Part shown: positions 27,737-39,394 of the stretch, one piece after another
How the letters are laid out: each line of letters begins with the position of its first letter
How positions within the stretch are numbered: the stretch's first letter is position 1
Assembly (NCBI RefSeq): GCF_902506165.1
Contig: NZ_LR733817.1
Location: 4,015,937 to 4,079,936, forward strand
Source of the DNA: Bosea sp. 29B
GTDB taxonomy: Bacteria; Pseudomonadota; Alphaproteobacteria; Rhizobiales; Beijerinckiaceae
Reading direction: 5' to 3'
Length of the DNA stretch: 64,000 nucleotides
The notes under the pieces: model-generated
Databases searched by the model: none
What the model saw: the letters and a program-made list of their open reading frames with translations, nothing else
What the model was told of the DNA's origin: nothing
Translations under genes and position numbers: made by a program

Positions 27737-28468
27737 TCAAATCCCAATCCGTCCCCAGCCCGGCAGCTTCAGAGCCGGCCGTTGCAGGTCGAAGCCGGCG
27801 ACCAGGCCGAGCAGGTTGATCTCGACGCCCTCGACCCAGCCGAAGGTGACCCCGGCGAGCCCGTAGAGCGAGGCCTGCAGGCCGGTGCGGCTCGGCGTGA
27901 GGCCAGCGAAGAGCCCGCTCTCGCGCCAGTCCTTGCCGATCGCTGTCGGCGGCAAGGCGCGGCCGAGCTCAGGCACTTCGGCGAGGATGTGCTGGACGAA
28001 GCTGTTCGAGTTCGGCCCGGGCCAGGCGGCATAGGAGCCGTACTCGCTGTAGTCATAGCTCTTCACGGCGTCGCGGATGCGCGGGATCAGCGCCTCGGCA
28101 GCTTGCCCTTTGATCTCGCCGACCGGCTCCGGGACGTTGCCGTACCACCGCCCATCGGCGACGCGGACATTGACGCGGACCGGATTGCCCCAGCCGACGA
28201 CGTCGAAGCGGGTATAGGCCGAGGCATCCTTCTCTTTCACCACCACCCAGGAGTGGTGGGCGAAGACGCCGCGCCAGCGCCCGACGCGGGCGGCGAAGAT
28301 GTGGACGGTCGCTTCGGGCTCGATGGCGGGGGCGGGCAGGAGCGCGGCGCTGGACCAGTCGGCGCGGGCCCAGTCGGAGGCCAGCGGCTGCAACTGCCAC
28401 CAGGCGGCATGGGTGCCGAGCGGCAGGAGGAAGACGATCGTGAAGAAGAGGAAAAAGCGCCGGATCAT
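27737..28468 (-). CDS. DUF3750-family protein
   Basis: 243 residues with an N-terminal hydrophobic segment (FFLFFTIVFLLPLGTHAAWW) that is a signal peptide or single anchor. The body has VHIFAARVGRWRGVFAHHSWVVVKE, YGSYAAWPGPNSNSFVQHI and the conserved tail KLPGWGRIGI, which I recognise as the DUF3750 family. The pair of His in FAHHSW and the PGPNSNSF region hint at an enzyme, but no function is known. Divergent from the polyamine-transporter operon (132-base spacer, no other gene). Confidence 0.8.
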   Translation of the reverse strand: MIRRFFLFFTIVFLLPLGTHAAWWQLQPLASDWARADWSSAALLPAPAIEPEATVHIFAARVGRWRGVFAHHSWVVVKEKDASAYTRFDVVGWGNPVRVNVRVADGRWYGNVPEPVGEIKGQAAEALIPRIRDAVKSYDYSEYGSYAAWPGPNSNSFVQHILAEVPELGRALPPTAIGKDWRESGLFAGLTPSRTGLQASLYGLAGVTFGWVEGVEINLLGLVAGFDLQRPALKLPGWGRIGI

Positions 28469-28600
28469 TCTTCTGCGGAAAATAGGAGGCGAGGCGGGGC
28501 CGCAACAAGGCGCGACGGAGCGTCGCCGATCACGAAATCGAGGTTGAGGCTTTGCTGCAAGCTGCTAGCGTGCCCGCGCGAAATCTAAAGGAGGGGCAGA

Positions 28601-29716
28601 TTGCGCACGTTGACGTCGGTTATGCATAGCTTGGCCGCTGCGGCGGCTCTCGGGCTCGCTCTTACGCCCGGCCCGGCTGGGGCGCAGGACAACAAGGAAC
28701 TGCGCATCTTCAACTGGTCGGACTACGTCAATCCGGAGGTGCTCGACGCCTTCAAGAAAGAGACCGGCATCACCGTCGTCTACGACACCTTCGACCAGAT
28801 GGAGACGGTCGAGACCAAGCTCCTCGCCGGCAAGACCGGCTACGACCTCGTCGTCGTCACCGCTTCCTTCCTGCCACGCCATATTCCGATCGGTCTCTAC
28901 ACGCCGATCGACACCGCCAAGGTGCAAAACCTCAAGCACGCCTGGCCGGAGATCAAGCAGCGGCTGTCGAAATACGATCCCGGCAACAAATACGCCGTGA
29001 ACTATATGTGGGGCACCACCGGGATCGGCTACAACACCGCCAAGATCAAGGAACGGCTCGGCAACGACGCCGTGATCGACAGCTGGAGCATCGTCTTCGA
29101 TCCGGAAAAGCTGAAGAAGCTCTCCAATTGCGGCGTGCACGTGCTTGACGCGGTCGAGGAGATGTTCCCGGCGGCGCTGCGCTATCTCGGGCTCGATCCC
29201 GATTCGAAGAAGGAAACCGACCTCGAAAAAGCCGGCGAATTGCTGCGCAAGATCCGCCCGCACATCCAGAAATTCCACTCGTCGGAATACATCAACGCGC
29301 TCGCCAACGGCGATATCTGCCTGGCGGTCGGCTATTCCGGCGACGTGCTCCAGGCGAAGAAGCGCGCCGTCGAGGCCAAGAACAAGGTCGAGATCAGCTA
29401 TGTCATCCCGAAGGAAGGCGCGCTGATGTGGTTCGATTCCTTCGTGATCCCGAAGGATGCCGGCAACCAGGATGCGGCGCTGAAGTTCATCGACTTCGTT
29501 AACCGGCCTGAGATGGCGGCGAAGAACTCGGACTTCATCCAGTACGCCAACGGCAATCTCGCGGCCAAGCCTCTGCTCTCGGCCGAGGTCCGCGACAATC
29601 CGGGCATCTACCCGACTGATGCGGTGATGAGCCGCCTCTACACGATCACGCCCTACGACCAGAAGACGCAGCGGGTGGTCAACCGGCTGTGGACCCGCGT
29701 CAAGAGCGGCAGGTGA
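28601..29716 (+). CDS. potF: Polyamine ABC transporter periplasmic binding protein (PotF type)
   Basis: 371 residues from TTG 28601, which has an excellent AAAGGAGGGG at 5 bases and gives a good signal peptide (SLAAAAALGLALTPGPAGA). The mature part starts ELRIFNWSDYVNPEVLDAFKKETG, typical of PotD/PotF, with GYDLVVVTASFLPR and NYMWGTTGIGYN. It captures putrescine or related polyamines. First gene of a four-gene operon with 4-base overlaps between members; the rare start may tune expression. Confidence 0.92.
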   Translation: MRTLTSVMHSLAAAAALGLALTPGPAGAQDNKELRIFNWSDYVNPEVLDAFKKETGITVVYDTFDQMETVETKLLAGKTGYDLVVVTASFLPRHIPIGLYTPIDTAKVQNLKHAWPEIKQRLSKYDPGNKYAVNYMWGTTGIGYNTAKIKERLGNDAVIDSWSIVFDPEKLKKLSNCGVHVLDAVEEMFPAALRYLGLDPDSKKETDLEKAGELLRKIRPHIQKFHSSEYINALANGDICLAVGYSGDVLQAKKRAVEAKNKVEISYVIPKEGALMWFDSFVIPKDAGNQDAALKFIDFVNRPEMAAKNSDFIQYANGNLAAKPLLSAEVRDNPGIYPTDAVMSRLYTITPYDQKTQRVVNRLWTRVKSGR

Positions 29717-30888
29717 GCCGGCCGGAGGCGGGTGGAAGGCGCGCCTCGCCGGGCAGCGTCCGGCGCGATTTCCAGCCCTGGAACGATCCGACGGCGAAAC
29801 CGCTGGTCGAGTTCAGGAACGTCACCAAGCGCTTCGGTGCGGTGGTCGCGGTCGATCGACTCTCGCTGGCGATCCATCAGCGCGAGTTCTTCGCCCTGCT
29901 GGGGCCGTCCGGCTGCGGCAAGACCACGCTGATGCGCATGCTCGCCGGTTTCGAGCAGCCCGACGAGGGCGAGATCCTGCTCGATGGCGTCGACATCACC
30001 GCCGTGCCGCCGCACCAGCGGCCGGTCAACATGATGTTCCAGTCCTATGCGTTGTTCCCGCATCTCAGCGTCGGCGACAACATCGCCTATGGGCTGAAGC
30101 GCGAGGGCCTGCCGAAGGCGGAGATCGCCGCGCGCGTCGAGGCCATGCTCGGGCGCGTGCGCCTCAAGGGCATGGAGAAGCGCCGGCCGGACCAGCTCTC
30201 CGGCGGCCAGCGCCAGCGCGTCGCGCTCGCCCGTGCCCTGGTCAAGCAGCCCAAGCTCCTGCTGCTCGACGAGCCTCTCGGGGCGCTCGACAAGAAGTTG
30301 CGTGAAGAGACGCAATACGAGCTGATGGACCTGCAGGCCGATCTCGGTCTGACCTTCATGGTCGTCACCCACGACCAGGACGAGGCCATGACCATGGCCG
30401 ACCGCATGGCGGTGATGGACCATGGCCGGCTGCTGCAGATCGCGCCGCCCGACCTGATCTACGAGGCGCCGTCCAATCGCTTCGTCGCGGAGTTCGTCGG
30501 CGACATCAACCTGATCGAGGGCAGGGTGACCGCCGTGGAAGGCGACCTCATCACGCTCGAGAGCCTGCCCGTCGGCACGGTCGAGCTCGACGAGGATGCG
30601 CCGAGCTGCCGGCCGGGCGATGCGCTCACCATCGGCCTGCGGCCCGAGAAGATCGTGCTCAGCCATGACGAGCCCGCGCAGGCCATCAACAAGGTCGCCG
30701 GCGAGATCTGGGACATCGGCTATCTCGGTGACATGACCATGGTCCAGGTCATGGTCGGCGGCGACGAGGGCAAGCTCTTCAAGGTCTCGCTGACCAACCG
30801 CACAAGGCGGATCGAGCGGCCTTTCGCCTGGGAGGACAAGGTCTGGCTGTCCTGGGACGTCGAGGCCGGCATGGTGCTGGCGTCGTGA
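29713..30888 (+). CDS. potG: Polyamine ABC transporter ATP-binding protein (PotG type)
   Basis: 391 residues from GTG 29713, which overlaps the potF stop (GTGA) and has AGAGCGGCAGG just ahead; an in-frame GTG at 29689 inside potF is less likely. Walker A is GPSGCGKTT, signature LSGGQRQRVALARAL, Walker B LLLLDEPLGALD, and a C-terminal TOBE domain follows (residues about 290-390). The arrangement is that of the spermidine/putrescine importers. Confidence 0.92.
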   Translation: MSRPEAGGRRASPGSVRRDFQPWNDPTAKPLVEFRNVTKRFGAVVAVDRLSLAIHQREFFALLGPSGCGKTTLMRMLAGFEQPDEGEILLDGVDITAVPPHQRPVNMMFQSYALFPHLSVGDNIAYGLKREGLPKAEIAARVEAMLGRVRLKGMEKRRPDQLSGGQRQRVALARALVKQPKLLLLDEPLGALDKKLREETQYELMDLQADLGLTFMVVTHDQDEAMTMADRMAVMDHGRLLQIAPPDLIYEAPSNRFVAEFVGDINLIEGRVTAVEGDLITLESLPVGTVELDEDAPSCRPGDALTIGLRPEKIVLSHDEPAQAINKVAGEIWDIGYLGDMTMVQVMVGGDEGKLFKVSLTNRTRRIERPFAWEDKVWLSWDVEAGMVLAS

Positions 30889-31799
30889 GCACGCCGGTTC
30901 CCCGAAGCGGCGGGACGGGGCGCGGCCTGCTTGTCGCGGCCATTCCCTATCTCTGGCTCACCGCCTTTTTCCTGGCGCCCTTCGTCATCGTGCTCCGGAT
31001 CGCGCTTTCGGATGCCGCGACCGACCAGCCGCCCTATGCGCCGCACTTCCCCGGCATCAGCCAGTTCGGTGAGTTCCTTGGCCAGCTCGATTTCGAGAAC
31101 TTCCGCCTGCTCGGCGACGACCCGCTTTATTGGCAGAGCTATCTCTCCTCGTTGCGCATTGCGGCGCTGACGACCCTGATCGCGCTCGCGATCGGCTACC
31201 CGCTCGCCTATGCGATGGCGCTGGCTCCGAAGCGCTGGCAAGGCATCCTGCTCGTCCTCGTCATCCTGCCGTTCTGGACCTCGTTCCTGATCCGCGTCTA
31301 CGCCTGGATCGGCATCCTGCGGCCGGACGGGCTGCTCGACATGGCGCTGATGGGCGTCGGGCTGACGGCTGAGCCGCTGCGCCTGCTCAACACCGATGCC
31401 GCCGTGCTGATCGGCATGGTCTATTCCTACCTGCCGTTCATGGTGCTGCCGCTGTTCTCGACGCTGCAGAAGCTCGACGGCACCTTGCTGGAGGCGGCCT
31501 CCGATCTCGGCGCGACGCCGCTGACCACCTTCCTGACCGTGACCCTGCCGCTGTCGATCCCCGGCATCCTCGCCGGCTCGGCCCTGGTCTTCATCCCGGC
31601 GATCGGCGAGTTCGTCATCCCCGACCTCCTGGGGGGCTCCGACACGCTGATGGTCGGCAAGGTGCTCTGGAACGAGTTCTTCTCCAATCGCGACTGGCCA
31701 CTCGCTTCGGCGGTGGCGATCGTGCTGCTCGTCGTGCTCGTCCTACCGCTGATGCTGCTGCAGCGGGCGCGTGGAGCAGCATCAGGGGATGCGCGATGA
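30885..31799 (+). CDS. potH: Polyamine ABC transporter permease (PotH type)
   Basis: 304 residues from GTG 30885 (GTGA overlap with potG). Inner-membrane permease with about six segments; the EAA loop is EAASDLGATPLTTFLTVTLPLSIPG. WTSFLIRVYAWIGILRPDGL is the characteristic PotB/PotH region. Works with PotI and PotG. Confidence 0.92.
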   Translation: MSTPVPRSGGTGRGLLVAAIPYLWLTAFFLAPFVIVLRIALSDAATDQPPYAPHFPGISQFGEFLGQLDFENFRLLGDDPLYWQSYLSSLRIAALTTLIALAIGYPLAYAMALAPKRWQGILLVLVILPFWTSFLIRVYAWIGILRPDGLLDMALMGVGLTAEPLRLLNTDAAVLIGMVYSYLPFMVLPLFSTLQKLDGTLLEAASDLGATPLTTFLTVTLPLSIPGILAGSALVFIPAIGEFVIPDLLGGSDTLMVGKVLWNEFFSNRDWPLASAVAIVLLVVLVLPLMLLQRARGAASGDAR

Positions 31800-32584
31800 G
31801 GCGCTTCGGAGCCTTCCATCTCGCCGCGCTCGTCGCCGGCTTCGCCTTCCTCTATCTGCCGATCGTCGCGCTGATTGCCTATTCCTTCAACGCCTCGCGG
31901 CTGGTGACGGTCTGGGGCGGCTTCTCGACGCATTGGTATGGCGCGCTCATGCGCAACGAGCCCCTGCTCGATGCGGCCTGGCTGACGATCCGCGTCGCGC
32001 TGGTCTCGGCGACTTTAGCGACGGTGCTCGGGACGCTGGCTGCGCTCGCGCTGGCGCGCTACCGGGTTTTTGTCGGACGCACGCTCTTCTCCGGCATGGT
32101 GATGGCGCCGCTGGTGATGCCCGAGGTGATCACCGGCCTGTCGCTGCTGCTGCTCTTCGTCGCCGGTGATATCGAGCGCGGCTACTGGACCGTGGTCATC
32201 GCCCACGCGACCTTCAGCCTCGGCTTCGCCTGCATCGTCGTGCAGGCGCGGCTCGCCGGTTTCGACCGCTCGCTGGAAGAGGCCGCGCGCGATCTCGGCG
32301 CGACGCCGATGGAGACTTTCCGGACGGTGACGCTGCCGCTGATCTGGCCGGCCGTCGCCGCCGCCTGGATGCTGGCATTCACGCTCTCGCTCGATGACCT
32401 CGTCATCGCGAGCTTCACCACAGGGCCGGGCGCGACGACATTGCCGATGCGGCTCTATTCGGCGATCCGCCTCGGGGTGACGCCCGAGATCAACGCCGCC
32501 TGCACGATCATGATCGCGGCGGTGGCGGTCGCGGTGATCGGGGCGTCCCTGCTGATGAAACGGGACGCGCTGGCGGGGCGCTGA
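31796..32584 (+). CDS. potI: Polyamine ABC transporter permease (PotI type)
   Basis: 262 residues, ATG 31796 overlapping the potH stop. First helix LVAGFAFLYLPIVALIAYSF; EAA loop EEAARDLGATPMETFRTVTLPL; LSLDDLVIASFTTGPGATTLP is the PotC/PotI hallmark. Last gene of the operon; it converges with the HepT gene after 3 bases, with no visible terminator. Confidence 0.92.
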   Translation: MRRFGAFHLAALVAGFAFLYLPIVALIAYSFNASRLVTVWGGFSTHWYGALMRNEPLLDAAWLTIRVALVSATLATVLGTLAALALARYRVFVGRTLFSGMVMAPLVMPEVITGLSLLLLFVAGDIERGYWTVVIAHATFSLGFACIVVQARLAGFDRSLEEAARDLGATPMETFRTVTLPLIWPAVAAAWMLAFTLSLDDLVIASFTTGPGATTLPMRLYSAIRLGVTPEINAACTIMIAAVAVAVIGASLLMKRDALAGR

Positions 32585-32587
32585 GCG

Positions 32588-32941
32588 TTATTCCGATGAG
32601 GTGCTGCCCGTTGCGAGGAACGCATCCAAAGCTTGCTCCAGCACGTCGAGGTCGGTGGTCGTGGCGTTGAGCAGGGCATCTACATCGACGCCGTCATAAG
32701 CGTGGCGCAAGACGTTGCCGATGCCCGCGATCTGCTTCCAGGGGATATGCGCGTACTTGATGCTCCACTCTGTCGGAACATGGCGGCTCGCTTCGCTGAT
32801 GATCTCGAAGAAGCGCTCAAGGGCCGCACGCAGAATCGGATCTCCCTTGATCCGATCATCACTGGCCTGACTGCGCAGCGTCCGGATATTGGCAATGGCG
32901 TCCTTGATATGGATTACGCGTTCTTGCGGAGAGGGCGCCAT
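32588..32941 (-). CDS. HepT-like HEPN toxin (DUF86)
   Basis: 117 residues, all-helical. The HEPN signature region reads GIGNVLRHAYDGVD (about 73-86), with Arg-His-x-Tyr in the place of the catalytic RNase motif. In MNT-HEPN modules the HEPN protein is the toxin and the partner nucleotidyltransferase inactivates it by transferring AMP to the motif Tyr. Start ATG 32941 shares a base with the partner's stop, so both are coupled. Located at the end of the pot operon on the opposite strand. Confidence 0.83.
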   Translation of the reverse strand: MAPSPQERVIHIKDAIANIRTLRSQASDDRIKGDPILRAALERFFEIISEASRHVPTEWSIKYAHIPWKQIAGIGNVLRHAYDGVDVDALLNATTTDLDVLEQALDAFLATGSTSSE

Positions 32942-33237
32942 CAGAACACCTCGATCCGCTCGTCTCTCGTTGCTTGTTCCATACGTTCCGACAGGCTCCG
33001 GCGCATCGATATCTGGACCGGCAGACCGAGATGTTCGGACAGATCCAACTCGACCCCGGCCAGATCGATGATCGAGAACTTGGGATCATCGACATCGATC
33101 ATCAGGTCGACATCGCTGTCGGGCCTGGCGTCGCCGCGAGCCTGCGATCCGAAGAGCGCGACATGGCTGACGCCGCGCGCCCGCAATTCCGGCCGCCTCG
33201 CCAGAATCCGCCGCTTGATCTCGTCTTGACTCATCAT
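32941..33237 (-). CDS. MntA-like nucleotidyltransferase antitoxin
   Basis: 98 residues of a minimal nucleotidyltransferase. The motif GSQARGDARPDSDVDLMIDV contains the GS and D-x-D metal ligands, intact. It is expected to neutralise the HepT-like toxin by AMPylation. ATG at 33237 or two codons within; the second Met (33234) is equally possible. The antitoxin gene comes first, as is usual. Confidence 0.83.
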   Translation of the reverse strand: MMSQDEIKRRILARRPELRARGVSHVALFGSQARGDARPDSDVDLMIDVDDPKFSIIDLAGVELDLSEHLGLPVQISMRRSLSERMEQATRDERIEVF

Positions 33238-33416
33238 CGCGCTGTCGTCGGTGCCGGATGCTCGTTGGCGCCCAAGTCTAAATGGTTTCGGTCATTCGCG
33301 GAACGGCCTGGTTAAACACCCGCTGAACGTCCCGCTCAAAGCCGGTTCAGCCTGGCTGCGCGATGGTGCTTGCAAGAGCGGGAAGCCTTCCTGCTCCGGC
33401 ACAAGGAGACATCACG

Positions 33417-33671
33417 ATGTTTCGCACTCTCGCTTCTGCCGGCCTCATCGCTGCCGCCGCGCTCGGGATCAGCGCGGCATCGCCCAGCGAGGCGCAGGCC
33501 GGCGTCCTGATCCAGCAGGCCTACTATGACGGTCCCGGCTATGGCTGGCGTGCGCCGCCAGCCTATGGCTACTGGGGCGTGCCGCGCTGGCGCCGCCACT
33601 ACGAGGGTCCGCGCTTCTACGGCCCGCCGCCCCCGCCGCGCTATTATCACCGCTGGCGCGGCGGCTGGTAA
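33417..33671 (+). CDS. Small secreted Tyr/Gly/Pro-rich protein
   Basis: 84 residues from ATG 33417 with AAGGAGAC 6 bases ahead. A clear Sec signal (LASAGLIAAAALGISAASPSEAQA) is followed by about 55 residues rich in Tyr, Gly, Trp, Pro and Arg (YYDGPGYGWRAPPAYGYWG, then a GPPPPPRYYHRW tail). Similar low-complexity GY-rich proteins are common in Hyphomicrobiales, with unknown function and probable envelope location. The following hairpin ends its transcript. GCTGAAC / GTTCAGC (33322-33328, 33345-33351) upstream is a weak dyad. Confidence 0.75.
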   Translation: MFRTLASAGLIAAAALGISAASPSEAQAGVLIQQAYYDGPGYGWRAPPAYGYWGVPRWRRHYEGPRFYGPPPPPRYYHRWRGGW

Positions 33672-33699
33672 GCTCTGAAAGCCAAGAGAGCGCGGCGGA

Positions 33700-35861
<2,162 letters not shown>

Positions 35862-35865
<4 letters not shown>

Positions 35866-36683
35866 GGCTTGCTCCCGTCTGTCCTGTCCCACCAATGGTG
35901 GAAATGATGCACCGGTCCGTGGCCGCGGCCAACCTTGACCGTGTCCGAGGCCGCGATCGCTGCCGAGATATAGCGTTTCGCCAGCACCACCGCCTCGTTG
36001 AGGGCGATGCCATGGGCGAGGCCCGACGCGATCGCCGAGGACAGCGTGCAGCCGGTGCCGTGGGTGTTCTGCGTGGCGATGCGTGGCGCGACCAGGCGCT
36101 CGTGCCGACCGTCCTTGCCGACCAGGATGTCGACGCTGTCGTCGCCGGTGCCATGGCCGCCCTTGACCAGCACATTGGCCGGGCCGAGCGCGAGTAGCGC
36201 TTCGGCCTGCTCGGCCGCGGCATCCTCGGTTTCCGCCATGGCGGTTCCGAGCAGGGCGGCTGCCTCGGGCAGGTTCGGCGTCACGATCGTGCAGAGCGGC
36301 AGCAGGCGGCGCTTCAGCGCCTCGATCGCGTCTTCGCGCAGGAGGCGTCCGCCGGAGGCCGCGATCATCACCGGGTCGAGCACGATGTTCTTGGCATTGT
36401 GGCGTTCCAGCCCGTCGGCGACGGTCTCGATCAGCTCGGCGGTGGCGAGCATGCCGATTTTGACCGCATCGACCGCAAGGTCATCGAAGACGGCATCGAG
36501 CTGGGCGGCGACGAAATCGGCCGGCACCGGATGGATCGCCGTCACTGCGGTGGTGTTCTGCGCGGTCAGCGCGACGATGACGCTGGCGCCGTAGACCTGA
36601 TGCGCCGCGAAGGTCTTGAGGTCGGCTTGGATGCCGGCGCCGCCGCTGGAGTCGGAGCCGGCGATGGTGAGAGCGATCGGCAT
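35862..36683 (-). CDS. thiD: Hydroxymethylpyrimidine/phosphomethylpyrimidine kinase
   Basis: 273 residues. Two-step kinase of thiamine biosynthesis (HMP to HMP-PP). Landmarks: [22 protein letters not shown] at the start, [10 protein letters not shown], and the anion-hole region [14 protein letters not shown]; the tail [12 protein letters not shown] is common in ThiD. It is placed between mutA (2-base gap) and mutB (4-base overlap), so all three are cotranscribed. No other thiamine gene is near. Confidence 0.92.
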
Positions 36684-36685
36684 GC

Positions 36686-38611
36686 TTATCCCTTGCTGGT
36701 GCTGACCGGGGATATGGCGATCGCCAGCGCGTCCTGCAGCACGGCGATGGCGTCGCCGCCCGCGAAGACGAAGTTCGTCACACCGGCTTCGCGCAGCGCT
36801 GCCTCCTGGTCGCCCGGGCGGCCGGCGAGCCAGACGGTTGCGCCAGCCGCGGTCAGCGCTTTCGCAGCAGCGACTGCCTCGGCGGCATAGCTGTCATCCG
36901 AGCCGCACAGGCAGGCGAGCTTTGCACCGGAGGACCGGAAGGCCGCGACGAGCGCGTCGAGATCGGTCGCGCCGGCCTTGGCGAAGCCGTCGCCGGAGGG
37001 CGCGGCGATGCCGCCGGCCTCGAACAGGTTGCGGGCGAAGCCCGAGCGGGCGGTGAAGCCGGCGATCGGCCCCAGCGTGGCGAGGAAGGCTTTCGGCCGC
37101 TCACCGGCAGCTTCCGCAATGTCGGCGCTGGCGCGCAGCGCCTCGAACGGCTCGGCCAAACGGATGCTCGGCAGGGCTTCCACGGTGATCGCATCACCGC
37201 TCGTGTCGCTGCTCGGCGTGGCTGCCGGCGGCGGTGCCAGCACCGCGACCGAGGCTTCCGACAGGTTCGGGAACTCGCTGGTGCCGGTGATCGGCTCGCG
37301 CCGGGTCGCGATCGCCTTGGCCCGGGCGTCGCGTTCTCGCGCCAGCCCCTTCTGGATATGGCCGTTGGCGAGTGCGCTGACGATGCCGGTCAGGTCTCCG
37401 GAGTTTTCGGCTTCGAGATCCTGGAACTTGCGCCAGCCCTGTTCGCATAGCGCCTGTGTCAGTGCCTCGAAGCCGCCGGCCCCGGCGGCCGGATCGGCGA
37501 CGCGCCAGAGATTGGCTTCTTCCAGCAGGATCAATTGGGTATTGCGGGCGATGCGCCGGGCGAAGCCGTCGGGCAGGCCGAGCGCCGCAGTGAAGGGCTG
37601 CACGCCGATCGAATCCGCCCCGCCGATGCCGGCCGAGAAGGCGGCGATGGTGCCGCGCAGGAGGTTTACCCAGGGGTCGCGCCGTGTCAGCGAGCGCCAC
37701 GCCGTCTCGGCATGAATAAACACGGGCTTGGGGTCGAGCCCGCAGGCGCGCTGCACCCGATCCCAGAGCAGCCGCGCGGCGCGCAACTTGGCAACGGTGA
37801 CGAATTCGTCGGCATCGGCGACGAGGGTGAAGGAAATGGCGTCGCGCGCCTCGGCGAGCGGGAGTCCTTCAGCTTCCAGCAGACGCAGATAGGTCACCGC
37901 CGTGGCCAGCACAGCGCCGAGCTCCTGCGCCTCGGTTGCGCCGGCCTCATGCCAGATCCGGCCATCGGCGGCGAGGAAGGGACCGGCAAAGCCGCGCGCC
38001 TTCAGCGCGGCGATCGTCTCGGCAATGCGCTTGCCGAGCTCGGGCAAGGAGGGGGTGAGCGCCCCCGAGCTCGCCAGTACGCCGATCGGCTCCATGCCGA
38101 AATCGATCTGGAGGGAGGAGGGGGCATGGCCGCGCTTCCCGGCCAGATCGGCCAGCAGCAGCGCCTGCTTGCGACCGCCAGGCGATGGATCGAGCCGCAG
38201 GCGGACGAGATCGAGCATGACGCCGTCGAGGACGGCGTCGAGTTCTTCGACAGTCGTCGCCTGGAGGCCGAAGCCGCGCGCCGCGGGCGCGCCGGCGAAA
38301 CTCAGGCTGAGAGAATCGGCGCCGCCTTCCAGTTCGGCGAGAGCGAGCTTTGCTGCCTCAGCCGTATCAGGGTGATCGACGCGCGCCGCGACGCGCCAAC
38401 GTCCGGCCTCGGCGCGCAGCGGGCGTGCGCCCTCCTCGGCTGCCGCCTCGTAGAGCGGTTCGATCCGGACACCGTCCGCCGTCCGCCCGACCAGTTTCTT
38501 CTCGAAATCGGCGCCCTTCAGCACCTTGTCGACCGCGGCACGCCACTGCGCTTCGCCCGGCGTGGCGAAGGCGTCCATGAAGGGCAGATCGGCGAGGACT
38601 GTCGAGGTCAT
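36686..38611 (-). CDS. mutA: Methylmalonyl-CoA mutase small (beta) subunit
   Basis: 641 residues from ATG 38611 (AAGGAG about 10 bases upstream); an ATG at 38668 would add a weak extension. It resembles the large subunit throughout ([53 protein letters not shown]; landmarks only) but lacks the DxHxxG motif in its C-terminal domain, as expected of the non-cobalamin-binding beta subunit. It forms the heterodimer with MutB. First gene of the operon. Confidence 0.92.
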   Translation of the reverse strand: MTSTVLADLPFMDAFATPGEAQWRAAVDKVLKGADFEKKLVGRTADGVRIEPLYEAAAEEGARPLRAEAGRWRVAARVDHPDTAEAAKLALAELEGGADSLSLSFAGAPAARGFGLQATTVEELDAVLDGVMLDLVRLRLDPSPGGRKQALLLADLAGKRGHAPSSLQIDFGMEPIGVLASSGALTPSLPELGKRIAETIAALKARGFAGPFLAADGRIWHEAGATEAQELGAVLATAVTYLRLLEAEGLPLAEARDAISFTLVADADEFVTVAKLRAARLLWDRVQRACGLDPKPVFIHAETAWRSLTRRDPWVNLLRGTIAAFSAGIGGADSIGVQPFTAALGLPDGFARRIARNTQLILLEEANLWRVADPAAGAGGFEALTQALCEQGWRKFQDLEAENSGDLTGIVSALANGHIQKGLARERDARAKAIATRREPITGTSEFPNLSEASVAVLAPPPAATPSSDTSGDAITVEALPSIRLAEPFEALRASADIAEAAGERPKAFLATLGPIAGFTARSGFARNLFEAGGIAAPSGDGFAKAGATDLDALVAAFRSSGAKLACLCGSDDSYAAEAVAAAKALTAAGATVWLAGRPGDQEAALREAGVTNFVFAGGDAIAVLQDALAIAISPVSTSKG

Positions 38612-38806
38612 CAGCAACGAACTCCTTGCACGCGTTCCTCCCGCCACTTCCGTCAGGCGGTGGAGCACACGCCAGTTGGCGGTCCATTGTGCAACCGCGA
38701 AGTCCTGATTGCCATGGCTCGGCGCGAACGCAAATGCCCCCTTGGTCGGAAAGCCGTGCCGAAATGCCGATCCCCGCGACAGGGAACTCCTATGCCTGCA
38801 AACGAA

Positions 38807-38830
38807 AACGCCGCCCGATAGGGCGGCGTT
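38807..38830 (-). terminator. Rho-independent terminator of the DUF2267-like gene
   Basis: Arms AACGCCGCCC (38807-38816) and GGGCGGCGTT (38821-38830), loop of four bases. Read on the minus strand the stem is followed by TTTTCGTTT, a good U-tract, and it begins 28 bases after the stop codon at 38858. The remaining spacer to mutA (38612-38806) shows no gene. Confidence 0.85.
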
Positions 38831-38857
38831 CCGGAAACTTGTGAGGGTTGCGTTGGC

Positions 38858-39244
38858 TCAGACGAACTGGCCGAGGCCCGGGATCGCGCCGACGATCGCA
38901 CCCATCGTGTCCTCGCCCGCCTGCTCGCGGCCGACGGCGAACATCTCCTTCGAGACGCTCTGGATCTGGCCCATCGACAGGCCGGCGCCCATCAGCTGGC
39001 CGCCGAGCGCCATCACGCCGCCGCCACCGCCCATCAGGCCGCCGATCGTGCCGAGAAGCCCGCCCTTGGCGCCGCCCTCGGTCTCGGCGAGTTCCTGCGC
39101 GCCCGGCAGCGCCGCCATCAGCTGGCCGATCTCCGCCGCAGGGCCTTCCTTCTGCAGGAAGGCGAGGATGATGCCGATCGCCTTCTTCGCCAGCGACTCG
39201 TCGAGGCCGGAAACGGCCGTGATGCGGGAGATCAGTTCTTCCAT
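38858..39244 (-). CDS. Small DUF2267-like protein
   Basis: 128 residues. The N-terminal half (ELISRITAVSGLDESLAKKAIGIILAFLQKEGPAAEIGQLMAALPGA) matches the helical DUF2267-type pattern; the middle is Gly-rich (GGLLGTIGGLMGGGGG) and the C-terminus helical. Function unknown. It is divergent from the HerA-like ATPase gene, has its own terminator, and is preceded by a perfect AT-rich palindrome that may regulate it. Confidence 0.7.
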   Translation of the reverse strand: MEELISRITAVSGLDESLAKKAIGIILAFLQKEGPAAEIGQLMAALPGAQELAETEGGAKGGLLGTIGGLMGGGGGVMALGGQLMGAGLSMGQIQSVSKEMFAVGREQAGEDTMGAIVGAIPGLGQFV

Positions 39245-39280
39245 CGTGCGATCCTCTTATGACGAGCCTGCTGGTGCTCT

Positions 39281-39308
39281 CAAGATAGTTTACACATAAA
39301 CTATCTTG
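39281..39308. promoter_or_regulatory. Perfect 12-bp AT-rich palindrome in a divergent spacer
   Basis: CAAGATAGTTTA (39281-39292), spacer CACA, TAAACTATCTTG (39297-39308). It lies 36 bases upstream of the DUF2267-like start and 86 bases before the HerA-like gene start. As the genes are divergent, a shared terminator makes no sense; an operator or a promoter-overlapping dyad is more likely. Confidence 0.5.
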
Positions 39309-39394
39309 GATGGAAGCGATCTTCATGCTTCCGCCCAACCTCGCGTTTCGCTACATCCCTTGCACGACCTTATGGCAACGGAACAGGCGCGACC

